Assembly: GCA_029251465.1 (NCBI GenBank)
Contig: JAQXDI010000010.1
Location: forward strand, 1-38,040
DNA: 38,040 nucleotides
Direction of reading: 5' to 3'
Source of the DNA: Ascidiaceihabitans sp.
GTDB lineage: Bacteria; Pseudomonadota; Alphaproteobacteria; Rhodobacterales; Rhodobacteraceae
Positions 24,107 to 32,775 of this stretch are shown one piece after another; position 1 is the first letter of the stretch; every line of letters begins with the position of its first letter. Made by a program: the position numbers and the translations under genes. The notes under the pieces are model-generated. The model was not told the origin of the DNA and did no database searches. It was given only the letters and a program-made list of their open reading frames with translations.

Positions 24107-24928
24107 ATGCTTACTCAGATCAAAGGGCTAATCCGGTTCTCGTATCCCGCTGAAGGTGGTTTTAAATTGAACCGGCAATCCGAAGGGAATGTTGCAGACG
24201 CGCTGTTCCATCCTGACCGGTTGCGTCGCCGAATGGAATTGTTCCGCCGCTTCACCCTGCCATCTTTGATCGCGCAGACGGATCAGGACTTCAAAGTCGC
24301 CATTCTCATCGGGGAAAAGATGCCGGTTGAGTTCCGCAAAGAACTGGAAGACATGCTTGCGCCTCATGCGTTTGCCAAAATCTTAGCACTGCCACCGATG
24401 GAACATTACAAGGCAACACAAGTGGCCTTCGCTGCGATCGCGACGCAGCAAGACACGTCGCATATTGCCACATTCCGGTTAGATGACGACGACGCCATCC
24501 ACATAGAAATGATCCAGCGGATTCGAAATCTCGCACAGGGTCTTTTGCAAATGCGAGAGGACGAGAGACCGTTTGTCATCGGGTTCATGCACGGTCATTT
24601 CATGTCGCTAGAGGGCGATTTGGCTGTTGTGTCGCGCGTGACAGAACGGACACCTTTGGGCGTCGGTTTGACGATGGTGGCCCCTGCCGCATCGCCGGTG
24701 AATATCTTCGTGCAGAACAATCATCGATCCATCGCTGAGAAATTTGACACCTACACAGATGCAAGTCGCCCGATGTTCATTCGAACTGTCCATGATCTGA
24801 ACGACTCAGGGGCGGTGAATTCTGGCAAAATGTTTGCAATGGAAACCCCAGAGGATTGGGAGACGTTCCAACGATCGTTTGCACTCGACCTTGATGGGGT
24901 GAATTTGTATACGCTTTTTGAATACTAA
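24107..24928 (+). CDS. Putative rhamnosyltransferase family protein
   Basis: A 273-residue cytoplasmic glycosyltransferase-like protein of the Rhamno_transf type (PF11316 as I recall). The start IKGLIRFSYP and the region RRRMELFRRFTLPSLIAQTDQDFKVAILIG are typical. The acidic metal-binding motif is FRLDDDDAIH (about 122-131), as in GT-A enzymes. It probably transfers a sugar onto surface polysaccharide or another acceptor; donor and acceptor are unknown. It stands alone between a possible small gene and the nucleotidyltransferase gene. No good ribosome site is seen before ATG 24107. After the stop begins the repeat-containing gap. Confidence 0.8.
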   Translation: MLTQIKGLIRFSYPAEGGFKLNRQSEGNVADALFHPDRLRRRMELFRRFTLPSLIAQTDQDFKVAILIGEKMPVEFRKELEDMLAPHAFAKILALPPMEHYKATQVAFAAIATQQDTSHIATFRLDDDDAIHIEMIQRIRNLAQGLLQMREDERPFVIGFMHGHFMSLEGDLAVVSRVTERTPLGVGLTMVAPAASPVNIFVQNNHRSIAEKFDTYTDASRPMFIRTVHDLNDSGAVNSGKMFAMETPEDWETFQRSFALDLDGVNLYTLFEY

Positions 24929-24945
24929 CGGAACCCAATCGCTTT

Positions 24946-25013
24946 GTGTTCAACGTATTTGATTTTTGTTGAACACGTCGTTATGTTCAACAGACATTAA
25001 TTTTGTTGAACAC
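24946..25013. repeat. Two tandem inverted repeats before the nucleotidyltransferase gene
   Basis: Four half-sites of the sequence GTTGAACA(C) alternate in orientation: gtgttcaac 24946-24954, gttgaacac 24968-24976, tgttcaac 24984-24991 and gttgaacac 25005-25013. Both inverted pairs have a 13-bp spacer, and the pairs repeat with a 37-bp period. The last half-site ends 11 bp before ATG 25025 and abuts the AAGGA ribosome site. The TTGAAC elements could overlap a -35 box. This looks like a double operator for a dimeric regulator, or two RNA hairpins acting on translation. Confidence 0.85.
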
Positions 25014-25024
25014 AAGGATCCACC

Positions 25025-26041
25025 ATGATTGATCGTCATTCTACCACGGCCCATGCGGCCTATCATGATTTGATGCGATCCTTACTGGATGAGCAGATTT
25101 CGAACATTCGCGGTACGCCTACACGTGTCGTGCGTGGCGGGAAATCATACTGGTATGACAGTTTTCGGATTGGGTCGGATGTTCGCAAAACCTACATCGG
25201 GGAAGAAAGCCCAAAGTTGCTAGAGCGGCTAGATCACCTGAAAGAGCTTCGTCAAGAAACCGACGAACGCCGCAAGCATCGCAGCCGATTGGTTCGCATA
25301 TTGCGCGCCGAAGGGTTTCAGAATGTCGATGCTGCAACAGGCAGCTTGATGTCTGCGCTTGGTAGAGCAGGGGTGTTTCGGCTTGGTGGTACGGTTGTGG
25401 GAACGCACGCGTTTCGACTTTATGAAGGCACGCTAGGGGTGCGCTACCGGTTCGACGACATGGCCCAAACCGGTGACATCGACATTGCCAGTTTTGAACA
25501 ATTGTCTTTGGCGCTAGAGGACATCGTCAACCCACCTTTGCCCGAAGTCTTGAATGGGTTTTCTTTTGCGCCGGTCCCAAGCCTCGATGGCAATAAGGTG
25601 TGGCGTTGGCGTCAAACCCGCAACGATCTGATGGTCGAATTCCTGACGCCGTCGTTTACCGAAGACGAAGGCGTTCGCCCCTTAGCGGCCCTTGGCGTGG
25701 ACGCGCAATCATTGCATCATCTCAACTATCTGATCGCAGATCCGATCAAAGCAGTGGTGACCTATCGCAGTGGTGTTCTGGTGCAAATCCCAAGGCCTGA
25801 AAGGTTTGCAATCCACAAGCTGATCGTAGCGGATCGACGTTGGAAATCAGCGAATGCGCTCAAGTCCGAAAAAGACCGATTGCAGGCAAAGTTCTTGGTC
25901 AAAATCTTGGCTGAAGACAGGCCCGACGACCTCCTTGAGGCTTACACCGACGCGCGCAACGCGGGTCCAAAGTGGCGCGCACGCCTAGACGCTACGCTGG
26001 AGCGACTTCCCTCTGTGAAGATCATTTTAAGTTCACTTTGA
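25025..26041 (+). CDS. Nucleotidyltransferase-fold protein (GSU2403-like)
   Basis: A 338-residue protein. Residues 1-95 are helical and basic, with RGTPTRVVRGGKSYWYDSFRIGSDVRKTYIG and a likely coiled coil (LLERLDHLKELRQETDERRKHRSRLVRILR). The core has the nucleotidyltransferase pattern: a Gly-containing stretch FRLGGTVVGTHAFRLYEG followed by the Asp pair in TGDIDIASFE (about 150-155). The C-terminal part includes IHKLIVADRRW, seen in GSU2403-family NTases. The target is unknown. These folds occur in toxin or abortive-infection systems and in tRNA modification, but no partner gene is beside it. ATG 25025 has AAGGA at 25014-25018. Confidence 0.78.
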   Translation: MIDRHSTTAHAAYHDLMRSLLDEQISNIRGTPTRVVRGGKSYWYDSFRIGSDVRKTYIGEESPKLLERLDHLKELRQETDERRKHRSRLVRILRAEGFQNVDAATGSLMSALGRAGVFRLGGTVVGTHAFRLYEGTLGVRYRFDDMAQTGDIDIASFEQLSLALEDIVNPPLPEVLNGFSFAPVPSLDGNKVWRWRQTRNDLMVEFLTPSFTEDEGVRPLAALGVDAQSLHHLNYLIADPIKAVVTYRSGVLVQIPRPERFAIHKLIVADRRWKSANALKSEKDRLQAKFLVKILAEDRPDDLLEAYTDARNAGPKWRARLDATLERLPSVKIILSSL

Positions 26042-26228
26042 AGCGCTTTGTGATGCCAAAAAGCGTGTAGGGCAGGGGAGCACCTTACTTTGCAAACCCC
26101 AAGCTGCCCATTGTCAGACTTAACGCCCGAGCAAAGTTATTGGAAATTTCCAGTCAACCAGAGCACGACAGTATTATTGATCGAAGAAACAATTAGACCA
26201 TGTTTAATGTGATCCTAGGCACGCTTCA
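26042..26228. other. Intergenic DNA between convergent genes with a weak hairpin
   Basis: This 187-bp gap separates two converging genes. A stem with one mismatch (cgctttgtg 26044-26052, caaaaagcg 26057-26065) directly follows the nucleotidyltransferase stop but has no T-run, so it is only a weak terminator candidate. Nothing else was recognised. Confidence 0.35.
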
Positions 26229-27371
26229 CTACATCGCAGATCTTAAAACCTCTAAACACATTTGCTCGGACAATGGGTACGGGTTTCCCTTCATTGACGA
26301 CGTGTCAGTCGCTGCGGTTGCAACATCGCGATGATCTTCTTGTCGCAGCCCCAAATCGCCCAGCCCGCGTAGGCCCATTTGTGTTGACCATTCTCGTAAT
26401 CCAACGATCCCCGCGCCTTTTTGCGATTGCCCAAAATTGTTATCAATTTGGCGAAGCACCCAAGTAAGTTTGGCGAGAATGCTGGTATCGCGTTGCGAGT
26501 TCCGAAGATGTGTTTCTAGAACGGCAGGCAGCAATGCCCCGCAGATTTCCCCATGCGGTGCATTCGTTTTGCCACCGATCACCCCCGCAAAACCATGGAC
26601 AGCGCCAAGTCCTGCGTTGGCTAAGGCCAAGCCGCCACACGTGCTGACCCATGCCAGAACATCCCAACCGTCAGAACAGTCTTTTTCAACCACATCGCGC
26701 AACACTCTGAGGCCCTCAGGTATCGCTGCATGACACAGCGCGTCCGTCATCGGGTTCGCTTTGACAGACAGATAAGGTTCGATGACTTGTGTCATGGCAT
26801 CCAATCCAGCGCAGAGCGCCACGTGTTTGGGCGCACCTTGCATCAGGATCGGGTCTACGATGGCGATCCGCGGGATCATGCGAGGATCGCGCAAGCTGAC
26901 CTTCAGGCCGCGGTTGGGCACTGAAATCACAGCATTCTTGGTCACTTCAGCGCCGGTTCCCGCCGTGGTGGGCAGAGCGATCATCGGGATCGGCGGGTGA
27001 TCTAATGTGCGCCCGTTTCCGACAACCTCGAGATACTCGATGGGCTGTCCATTGCAGGGAATAAGGGCTGCAAGCGCCTTGGCAAAGTCCATCACGGACC
27101 CGCCCCCCAAGGCAACCACGACATCAGGTCGAACGCCACTAAGCTGCGCCAATGCGGTTTCCAAGTCGGGCAAGGACGGCTCGTTTTTGCAAGCGATTGT
27201 ATTGGTTGCCAGCACTGCGTCAGTGCAGGAAGTTATCAGCCACTGTGCCCTTTTGGCGTTAGCGCCATGAACCACAAGGGCAGTATCCCCGAATTGTAAA
27301 GCCAAGGCCGCTGTCTGTTGGCTTTGCCCTCGACCAAAGTGAATTGCTTGTGGACCAAAAAAGGAAAACAT
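26229..27371 (-). CDS. Iron-containing alcohol dehydrogenase family protein
   Basis: A 380-residue member of the group III (iron-type) alcohol dehydrogenases. The nucleotide-binding part has GGGSVMDFAKA (about 86-96) and PTTAGTGAEVTKNAV. The metal region keeps Asp in GLDAMTQVIEPYLS and His in VHGFAG and APHGEI; the usual second ligand His (DxxxH) is Gln and the second His of HxxxH is Gly. That pattern occurs in a subfamily of these enzymes and may alter metal use. It lies 41 bp after glpK in the same direction, so it may act on glycerol, an aldehyde or a diol. ATG 27371 was chosen over the extended frame because it starts MFSFFGPQAIHFG and has AAAGG upstream. Confidence 0.85.
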   Translation of the reverse strand: MFSFFGPQAIHFGRGQSQQTAALALQFGDTALVVHGANAKRAQWLITSCTDAVLATNTIACKNEPSLPDLETALAQLSGVRPDVVVALGGGSVMDFAKALAALIPCNGQPIEYLEVVGNGRTLDHPPIPMIALPTTAGTGAEVTKNAVISVPNRGLKVSLRDPRMIPRIAIVDPILMQGAPKHVALCAGLDAMTQVIEPYLSVKANPMTDALCHAAIPEGLRVLRDVVEKDCSDGWDVLAWVSTCGGLALANAGLGAVHGFAGVIGGKTNAPHGEICGALLPAVLETHLRNSQRDTSILAKLTWVLRQIDNNFGQSQKGAGIVGLREWSTQMGLRGLGDLGLRQEDHRDVATAATDTSSMKGNPYPLSEQMCLEVLRSAM

Positions 27372-27412
27372 GACGTTGTGGCCTTTATCTGTGTGGACCG
27401 TGTTGGGTCGTT

Positions 27413-28900
27413 TCAAACGCTGAGTGTTGCGGTGACTGCTTTCTGCCAGCGCGCGTATTTTGTCTGACGAAGTGCCACATCCATCCCTGGCACAAACTGT
27501 GTTTCGCGCGCCCACCCTGCTGCAAATCCAGCTTGGTCAGGATAAACCCCGGCGTACATTCCCGCCAACCATGCGACCCCCAAAGCAGTTGTTTCACGGA
27601 TCGTCGGGCGGTCCACCGGGGCACCAATAATGTCTGATAGAAACTGCATCGCCCAATCGCTCGCACACATGCCGCCATCGACGCGCAGGGTTGGCTGTAT
27701 GCCAGTGACTTTCCAGTCTGACGACATCGCCTCTAGCAGATCGCGCGTTTGATAGCCGACGCTTTCCAGCGCTGCTTTGGCCAGTTCGGCAGGGCCGGTG
27801 TTGCGGGTCAAACCAAAGGTGGCACCACGACAATCCGCGTCCCAATAGGGGGCACCCAAGCCCACAAAAGCAGGCACAATCACGACGTCTTGATGCGGAT
27901 CAGCTTGTTCGGCAAGCGTTTGTGCCTCGGCCGCGTTCGCGATAATTTGCAACCCATCGCGCAGCCACTGGACAACCGCGCCCGCCACAAAAATCGACCC
28001 CTCAAGGGCGTAAGTTGGCTTGCCATCAAGTTGATACGCGATGGTCGTAAGCAACCTGTTTTGCGACACAACGGGCGTATGGCCAGTGTTCAAAAGCGCA
28101 AAACACCCCGTGCCATAGGTCGATTTTATCATGCCCGGTTCAAAGCAGGCCTGCCCAACAGTCGCCGCTTGTTGGTCACCAGCAACACCACAAATCGGGA
28201 TCGACTGGCCGAATATGTCCGCCTTGGTTTGACCAAAGTCGGCGGCACAATCTTTGACCTCGGGCAGCATCTGCATCGGGATGTCGAGAAGATCGCAGAT
28301 CGTCTGGCTCCAGCGCCCTTTGTGAATGTCATACAGCATCGTGCGGGCCGCGTTTGTGGCGTCAGTTGCATGGACTGCTCCGCCCGTCAGCTTCCAGATT
28401 AAAAAGCAATCAACCGTCCCAAACAGCAATTCGCCTTGCGCTGCGCGGTCGCGCGCGCCGTCAACATGGTCCAGTATCCAGCTGAGTTTGGTGCTGGAAA
28501 AATACGGATCAATCAGCAGACCAGTGCGGGCTGTTATCATTGGTTCGTGGCCGGCATCTCGCAAAATTTGGCAGCGATCGGCTGTACGCCTGTCCTGCCA
28601 AACGATTGCATTGTGAATTGGTTGGCCCGTCGCCTTATCCCAAACAACCACCGTCTCGCGCTGGTTTGTAATGCCGATTGCAGCAATCTGGGCAGGGGCG
28701 ATGTCGGCCTGTGCAATTGCGTCACGGCACGTGGACAGCGTTGTATCCCACAGGTCTTGGGGGTCGTGTTCGACCCACCCTGATTGCGGAAAGTGTTGTG
28801 GGAATTCTGATTGGTTTTGGGCCACAGCGACCATGGTTCCGTCCAACAAGATCGCACGGGTTGATGTCGTGCCTTGATCGATTGCGAGAATATAACTCAT
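27413..28900 (-). CDS. glpK: Glycerol kinase
   Basis: A 495-residue FGGY-family kinase that converts glycerol and ATP to glycerol 3-phosphate in the cytoplasm, trapping imported glycerol. The start [20 protein letters not shown] is the N-terminal phosphate loop; [23 protein letters not shown] and [14 protein letters not shown] are typical glycerol kinase segments, and the C-terminal FGGY part has [22 protein letters not shown] 28900 gives the usual length; upstream in-frame codons would run into the glpV-glpK gap. It follows glpV after a strong hairpin and precedes the iron-type dehydrogenase gene. Confidence 0.95.
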   Translation of the reverse strand: MSYILAIDQGTTSTRAILLDGTMVAVAQNQSEFPQHFPQSGWVEHDPQDLWDTTLSTCRDAIAQADIAPAQIAAIGITNQRETVVVWDKATGQPIHNAIVWQDRRTADRCQILRDAGHEPMITARTGLLIDPYFSSTKLSWILDHVDGARDRAAQGELLFGTVDCFLIWKLTGGAVHATDATNAARTMLYDIHKGRWSQTICDLLDIPMQMLPEVKDCAADFGQTKADIFGQSIPICGVAGDQQAATVGQACFEPGMIKSTYGTGCFALLNTGHTPVVSQNRLLTTIAYQLDGKPTYALEGSIFVAGAVVQWLRDGLQIIANAAEAQTLAEQADPHQDVVIVPAFVGLGAPYWDADCRGATFGLTRNTGPAELAKAALESVGYQTRDLLEAMSSDWKVTGIQPTLRVDGGMCASDWAMQFLSDIIGAPVDRPTIRETTALGVAWLAGMYAGVYPDQAGFAAGWARETQFVPGMDVALRQTKYARWQKAVTATLSV

Positions 28901-28925
28901 GGGGTGGCTCAGTGCGTTAGGGTGC

Positions 28926-28966
28926 AAAAAAGGCAGGGTATCCGGGGCCAAACTGCGGCCCCGGAT
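28926..28966 (-). terminator. Strong intercistronic hairpin between glpV and glpK
   Basis: Read on the minus strand, a perfect 10-bp stem (atccggggcc, loop of 7, ggccccggat; 28966 to 28940) starts 7 nt after the glpV stop. Eight bases further lies a run of six T (28931-28926). It looks like a leaky intrinsic terminator and message stabiliser that keeps glpV expression above glpK. Confidence 0.75.
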
Positions 28967-28973
28967 GATCGAC

Positions 28974-30695
28974 TTAGTTCCAGGATTTGATCAGCTCGTC
29001 GTACGCGATCGTGACTGGTTTTTCGTTCTCGTCAGCCAATTTAGCTTTTGGCGAACCAGGCTGGTCGAGCCAGTAAGACGGATCACTTTCGTCATTCATG
29101 ACCGGACCAATGTCGCCTTGAACACCAGCACGCTCTAGACGGATCAGAACTTTCTCCTGATCTGCACACAGTGAATCAAGTGCTTCTTGCGGCGTTTTCG
29201 CACCGGACATTGCGTCGCCGATGTTCTGCCACCACAGCTGCGCCAGCTTTGGATAATCAGGTACGTTGGTACCCGTTGGTGACCACTGAACCCGCGCAGG
29301 AGAGCGATAGAATTCGATCAAACCACCCAGTTTCGGTGCCCGCTCTGTAAAGCTTTCGTGCTGGATCGTTGATTCACGAATGAATGTCAGACCAACATGG
29401 CTTTTCTTTACGTCTACGGTTTTGGAGGTCACGAACTGCGCATAAAGCCACGCAGCTTGTGCGCGATCCACAGGTGTGGATTCCATCAGCGTCCAGGAAC
29501 CGGCATCTTGGTAACCGATTTTTGTCCCTTCAGACCAATACGCACCGTGCGGAGACGGGGCCATACGCCATTTTGGCGTGCCATCTTCGTTCATCACAGG
29601 CAGATCAGGTTCGATCGACGCAGCTGTAAACGCTGTGTACCAGAACATTTGCTGCGCAACATTTCCTTGGGCAGGGATCGGGCCTGCTTCGGAAAACGTC
29701 ATACCGGCAGCGGCAGGCGGAGAGTATTTTTCCAACCATTCGATTGCTTTGGTCACAGCGTAAACGGCTGCTGGGCCGTTGGTGGCGCCGCCACGTGCAA
29801 CACATGAACCAACCGGTTGCGATTTTTCGTTAACGCGGATGCCCCATTCGTCGACTGGCAGGCCGTTTGGCTCACCTTTGTCGCCGGCACCAGCCATGGA
29901 CAGCCACGCGTCAGTGTAACGCCAGCCCAAAGACGGGTCTTTTTTGCCGTAGTCCATGTTGCCGAACACGTCGCCGTCAACACCCATGCGTGACAAGTCA
30001 CGACCGGTAAAGAATTCAGCGATGTCTTCGTACGCGGACCAGTTGACCGGAACGCCCAGATCATAGCCGTATTTGGCCTTAAAGTCAGCCTTGTTGATGT
30101 CGTCGTTGAACCAATCGTAGCGGAACCAATAGAGGTTCGCGAACTGTTGGTCGGGCAGTTGGTAAACTTTGCCATCTGGACCCGTGGTGAACGACAGACC
30201 AATGAAGTCTTCGAGATCAAGGTTCGGGTTAGTCACTGCCGCGCCTTCGCCAGCCATCCAGTCGGTCAGGTTACGGGCCTGTTGATAGCGCCAGTGTGTG
30301 CCGATCAAATCACTGTCGTTGATGTAGGCGTCATAGATGTTTTCGCCCGACTGCATTTGCGTTTGCAGCTTTTCAACAACATCACCTTCGCCGATCAGAT
30401 CATGGGTGACCTTGATGCCGGTAATGGCCTCAAACGCTGGTGCCAACACTGTGGATTCATACGTGTGCGTGCCGATCGTCTCAGAGACGACGTTGATCGA
30501 CATGCCCGCGTAAGGGGCTGCCGCGTCGACAAAAAACTGAAGCTCAGCTTCTTGATCTGCGCGTGACAGTGCCGACAGATCGCCGATTTCACTGTCTAGA
30601 AATGCCTTGGCGGCATCCATATCTGCAAAGGCTGGTGCGGCAAACATGCAGGCCACCAGACCCATTGCAGTGGTCCCTTTAAGTCGCAAGTTCAT
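28974..30695 (-). CDS. glpV: Glycerol ABC transporter substrate-binding protein
   Basis: A 573-residue periplasmic receptor, longer than most sugar-binding proteins, as is usual for GlpV of the GlpSTPQV glycerol importer known from Rhizobium. The signal peptide covers residues 1-24 (cut near AFA-DMD). The solute-binding fold begins after about 40 extra residues, with [33 protein letters not shown] 30695 has AGGGAGGAAC just upstream. The gene lies between DUF2160 and glpK in the operon. The identification rests on the length, the signal peptide and the full glp gene order. Confidence 0.92.
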   Translation of the reverse strand: MNLRLKGTTAMGLVACMFAAPAFADMDAAKAFLDSEIGDLSALSRADQEAELQFFVDAAAPYAGMSINVVSETIGTHTYESTVLAPAFEAITGIKVTHDLIGEGDVVEKLQTQMQSGENIYDAYINDSDLIGTHWRYQQARNLTDWMAGEGAAVTNPNLDLEDFIGLSFTTGPDGKVYQLPDQQFANLYWFRYDWFNDDINKADFKAKYGYDLGVPVNWSAYEDIAEFFTGRDLSRMGVDGDVFGNMDYGKKDPSLGWRYTDAWLSMAGAGDKGEPNGLPVDEWGIRVNEKSQPVGSCVARGGATNGPAAVYAVTKAIEWLEKYSPPAAAGMTFSEAGPIPAQGNVAQQMFWYTAFTAASIEPDLPVMNEDGTPKWRMAPSPHGAYWSEGTKIGYQDAGSWTLMESTPVDRAQAAWLYAQFVTSKTVDVKKSHVGLTFIRESTIQHESFTERAPKLGGLIEFYRSPARVQWSPTGTNVPDYPKLAQLWWQNIGDAMSGAKTPQEALDSLCADQEKVLIRLERAGVQGDIGPVMNDESDPSYWLDQPGSPKAKLADENEKPVTIAYDELIKSWN

Positions 30696-30768
30696 TCTTG
30701 TTCCTCCCTAAAATAGAACATTCGAGACAGCGGATCTTGCAAACCAAACCGCCCCATAGTGCCCGCCT

Positions 30769-31041
30769 TTACACCCAGCGAAAAACCGCGATGGCGTAAA
30801 AGAGACATACGATCAGTGCCCCCCATTGGGGAGCGCTGAGCATTCCAAGCCAAGCCAGATTGATAAAGGCCGAGCCAAGTAACGTGATGAACAACCGATC
30901 ACCACGCGTCGTTTCGATCCCTAAAACACCGGTGCGCGGTGTTTCGGGAAATTTGATTGCCAGCACCGTAAAGGTGACGAGCGTTGCCGCGATAATTGCG
31001 AAAAACAGGGCGGTTGGTCCGGTCCATGCCATCCATTCCAT
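30769..31041 (-). CDS. DUF2160 membrane protein of the glycerol transporter operon
   Basis: A 90-residue protein with three hydrophobic segments (about 8-29, 48-66 and 71-87) and a short charged loop PETPRTGVLGIETTRGDR. It matches DUF2160, which appears between glpQ and glpV in glycerol ABC operons. It may be an accessory subunit of the permease; no function is proven. It starts 12 bp after the glpQ stop. Confidence 0.85.
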   Translation of the reverse strand: MEWMAWTGPTALFFAIIAATLVTFTVLAIKFPETPRTGVLGIETTRGDRLFITLLGSAFINLAWLGMLSAPQWGALIVCLFYAIAVFRWV

Positions 31042-31053
31042 TGCGAATTCTCC

Positions 31054-31902
31054 CTATACGCGCCCAAGGGCAAAACCCTTGGCGATGTAGTTGCGGACAA
31101 AATAAATCACCAAGGCCCCCGGCAGGATCGTCAAAACCCCGGCGGCCGCCAACACACCCCAATCGATGCCCGCGGCCCCAACTGTGCGGGTCATCGTGGC
31201 GGCAATCGGTTTGGCATTCACAGACGTCAATGTGCGGCTAAGCAGCAATTCGACCCATGAGAACATGAACAAGAAGAACGCGGTGACACCGATGCCCGAG
31301 GCCACCAGCGGCGTGAATATCTGCAGGAAAAAGCGTGGGAACGAATAGCCGTCGATATAGGCGGTTTCGTCGATTTCCTTGGGCACGCCGCGCATGAAAC
31401 CTTCTAAGATCCAAACCGCTAATGGCACGTTGAACAGGCAATGCGCCAAGGCCACAGCGATGTGTGTGTCGAACAATCCAACCGAGCTATAAAGCTGAAA
31501 GAACGGCAGTGCGAACACCGCAGGTGGGGCCATCCGGTTGGTGAGCAACCAAAAGAACAGATGCTTGTCGCCCATGAACGAATAGCGGCTAAAAGCATAG
31601 GCCGCAGGAAGTGCGACCACCAATGAGATGATCATGTTCATCAACACATACAGCATCGAGTTGATGTAGCCTGTGTACCACGATGCGTCCGTCAGGATCG
31701 TCAGATAATTGTCAAACGTCAGGTCGCGCGGCCACAAAGTAAAGCTGTTCAAAATCTCTGAATTGGTCTTGAGGCTCATCATCACCAGCCAGTAGATCGG
31801 CAGCAATAAAAACAGCAGATACAGGCCCATGACGATGGCATTGCCCTTGATCTTGGGCAGGCCAAACCGGCGCTTTGGCGCGTGAATTGTGAAATCAGAC
31901 AT
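31054..31902 (-). CDS. glpQ: Glycerol ABC transporter permease GlpQ
   Basis: A 282-residue inner-membrane permease of the MalG type with six helices. The ABC-contact EAA loop reads EIDETAYIDGYSFPRFFLQIFTPL (about 185-208). It pairs with GlpP to form the glycerol channel. Its ATG shares one base with the TGA of glpP (TGATG), so the two permeases are made together. The name refers to the transporter gene, not to the glycerophosphodiester phosphodiesterase of enteric bacteria. Confidence 0.9.
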   Translation of the reverse strand: MSDFTIHAPKRRFGLPKIKGNAIVMGLYLLFLLLPIYWLVMMSLKTNSEILNSFTLWPRDLTFDNYLTILTDASWYTGYINSMLYVLMNMIISLVVALPAAYAFSRYSFMGDKHLFFWLLTNRMAPPAVFALPFFQLYSSVGLFDTHIAVALAHCLFNVPLAVWILEGFMRGVPKEIDETAYIDGYSFPRFFLQIFTPLVASGIGVTAFFLFMFSWVELLLSRTLTSVNAKPIAATMTRTVGAAGIDWGVLAAAGVLTILPGALVIYFVRNYIAKGFALGRV

Positions 31903-32774
31903 CAGTGACCATCCCTTTTGTCGAGGTTCGTCATCACGGTGTAAAACACGTAAGACACCAGCAAAATTACGAGATAATACATGATCGAAAACGCCGCTGC
32001 TGGGCCTAGATCAAACTGCCCAAGCGCCATTTTCACCAGATCAATCGACAGGAACGTGGTCGAGTTGCCGGGCCCACCACCGGTGACCACAAAGGGTTCG
32101 GTGTAGATCATAAAGCTGTCCATGAACCGCAGCAGGATCGCGATCATCAGAACGCCCATGATCTTGGGCAGCTCGATAAAACGGAACACACTTAGACGGC
32201 TGGCTTGATCGATTTTGGCAGCTTGGTAATAGGCGTCAGGGATCGATTGCAGACCGGCATAGGCCAACAACGCCACCAGCGACGTCCAGTGCCACACGTC
32301 CATGACAATGACGGTGATCCATGCGGCGTAAAAATCTTGGGTATAGTTGTAATCAATGCCCAAAGCGGACAGCGTGAAGCCCAACAGACCAATATCGACG
32401 CGTCCAAAAATTTGCCAAATCGTGCCAACAACATTCCACGGAATAAGCAAGGGCAGGGACATCAGCACAAGGCATAGCGACGCCCAGGATCCCTTTTTCG
32501 GCATGTTCAGCGCGACAAAAATGCCGAGCGGAATTTCGATGGCCAGAATGATTGCTGAAAACGCAATCTGGCGTCCCAGTGCATCCCACATCCGTTCGGA
32601 CGCAAGCATTTCCTGAAACCACTCAAGCCCGACCCAAAAGAATTTGTTGTTCCCGAACGTGTCCTGAACAGAATAATTCACGACTGTCATCAATGGGATG
32701 ACGGCGGAAAAGGCGACGAGCAACAGCACGGGCAGGATCAGAAACCACGCCTTATCGTTTACGGTTTTGTTCAT
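31902..32774 (-). CDS. glpP: Glycerol ABC transporter permease GlpP
   Basis: A 290-residue inner-membrane permease of the MalF type with six helices. The EAA loop reads SIPDAYYQAAKIDQASRLSVFRFIELP (about 190-216). ATG 32774 gives MNKTVNDKAWFLILP, directly at the first helix, and lies one base after the glpT stop; a longer in-frame start would overlap glpT by 70 bp. It forms the transport channel with GlpQ and contacts the ATPases through the EAA loop. Confidence 0.9.
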   Translation of the reverse strand: MNKTVNDKAWFLILPVLLLVAFSAVIPLMTVVNYSVQDTFGNNKFFWVGLEWFQEMLASERMWDALGRQIAFSAIILAIEIPLGIFVALNMPKKGSWASLCLVLMSLPLLIPWNVVGTIWQIFGRVDIGLLGFTLSALGIDYNYTQDFYAAWITVIVMDVWHWTSLVALLAYAGLQSIPDAYYQAAKIDQASRLSVFRFIELPKIMGVLMIAILLRFMDSFMIYTEPFVVTGGGPGNSTTFLSIDLVKMALGQFDLGPAAAFSIMYYLVILLVSYVFYTVMTNLDKRDGH

Positions 32775-32775
32775 T

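Noticed and set aside
24946..25013. CRISPR-like repeat array
   Set aside because: There are only two units of an inverted repeat, the half-sites are short and no cas gene is near.
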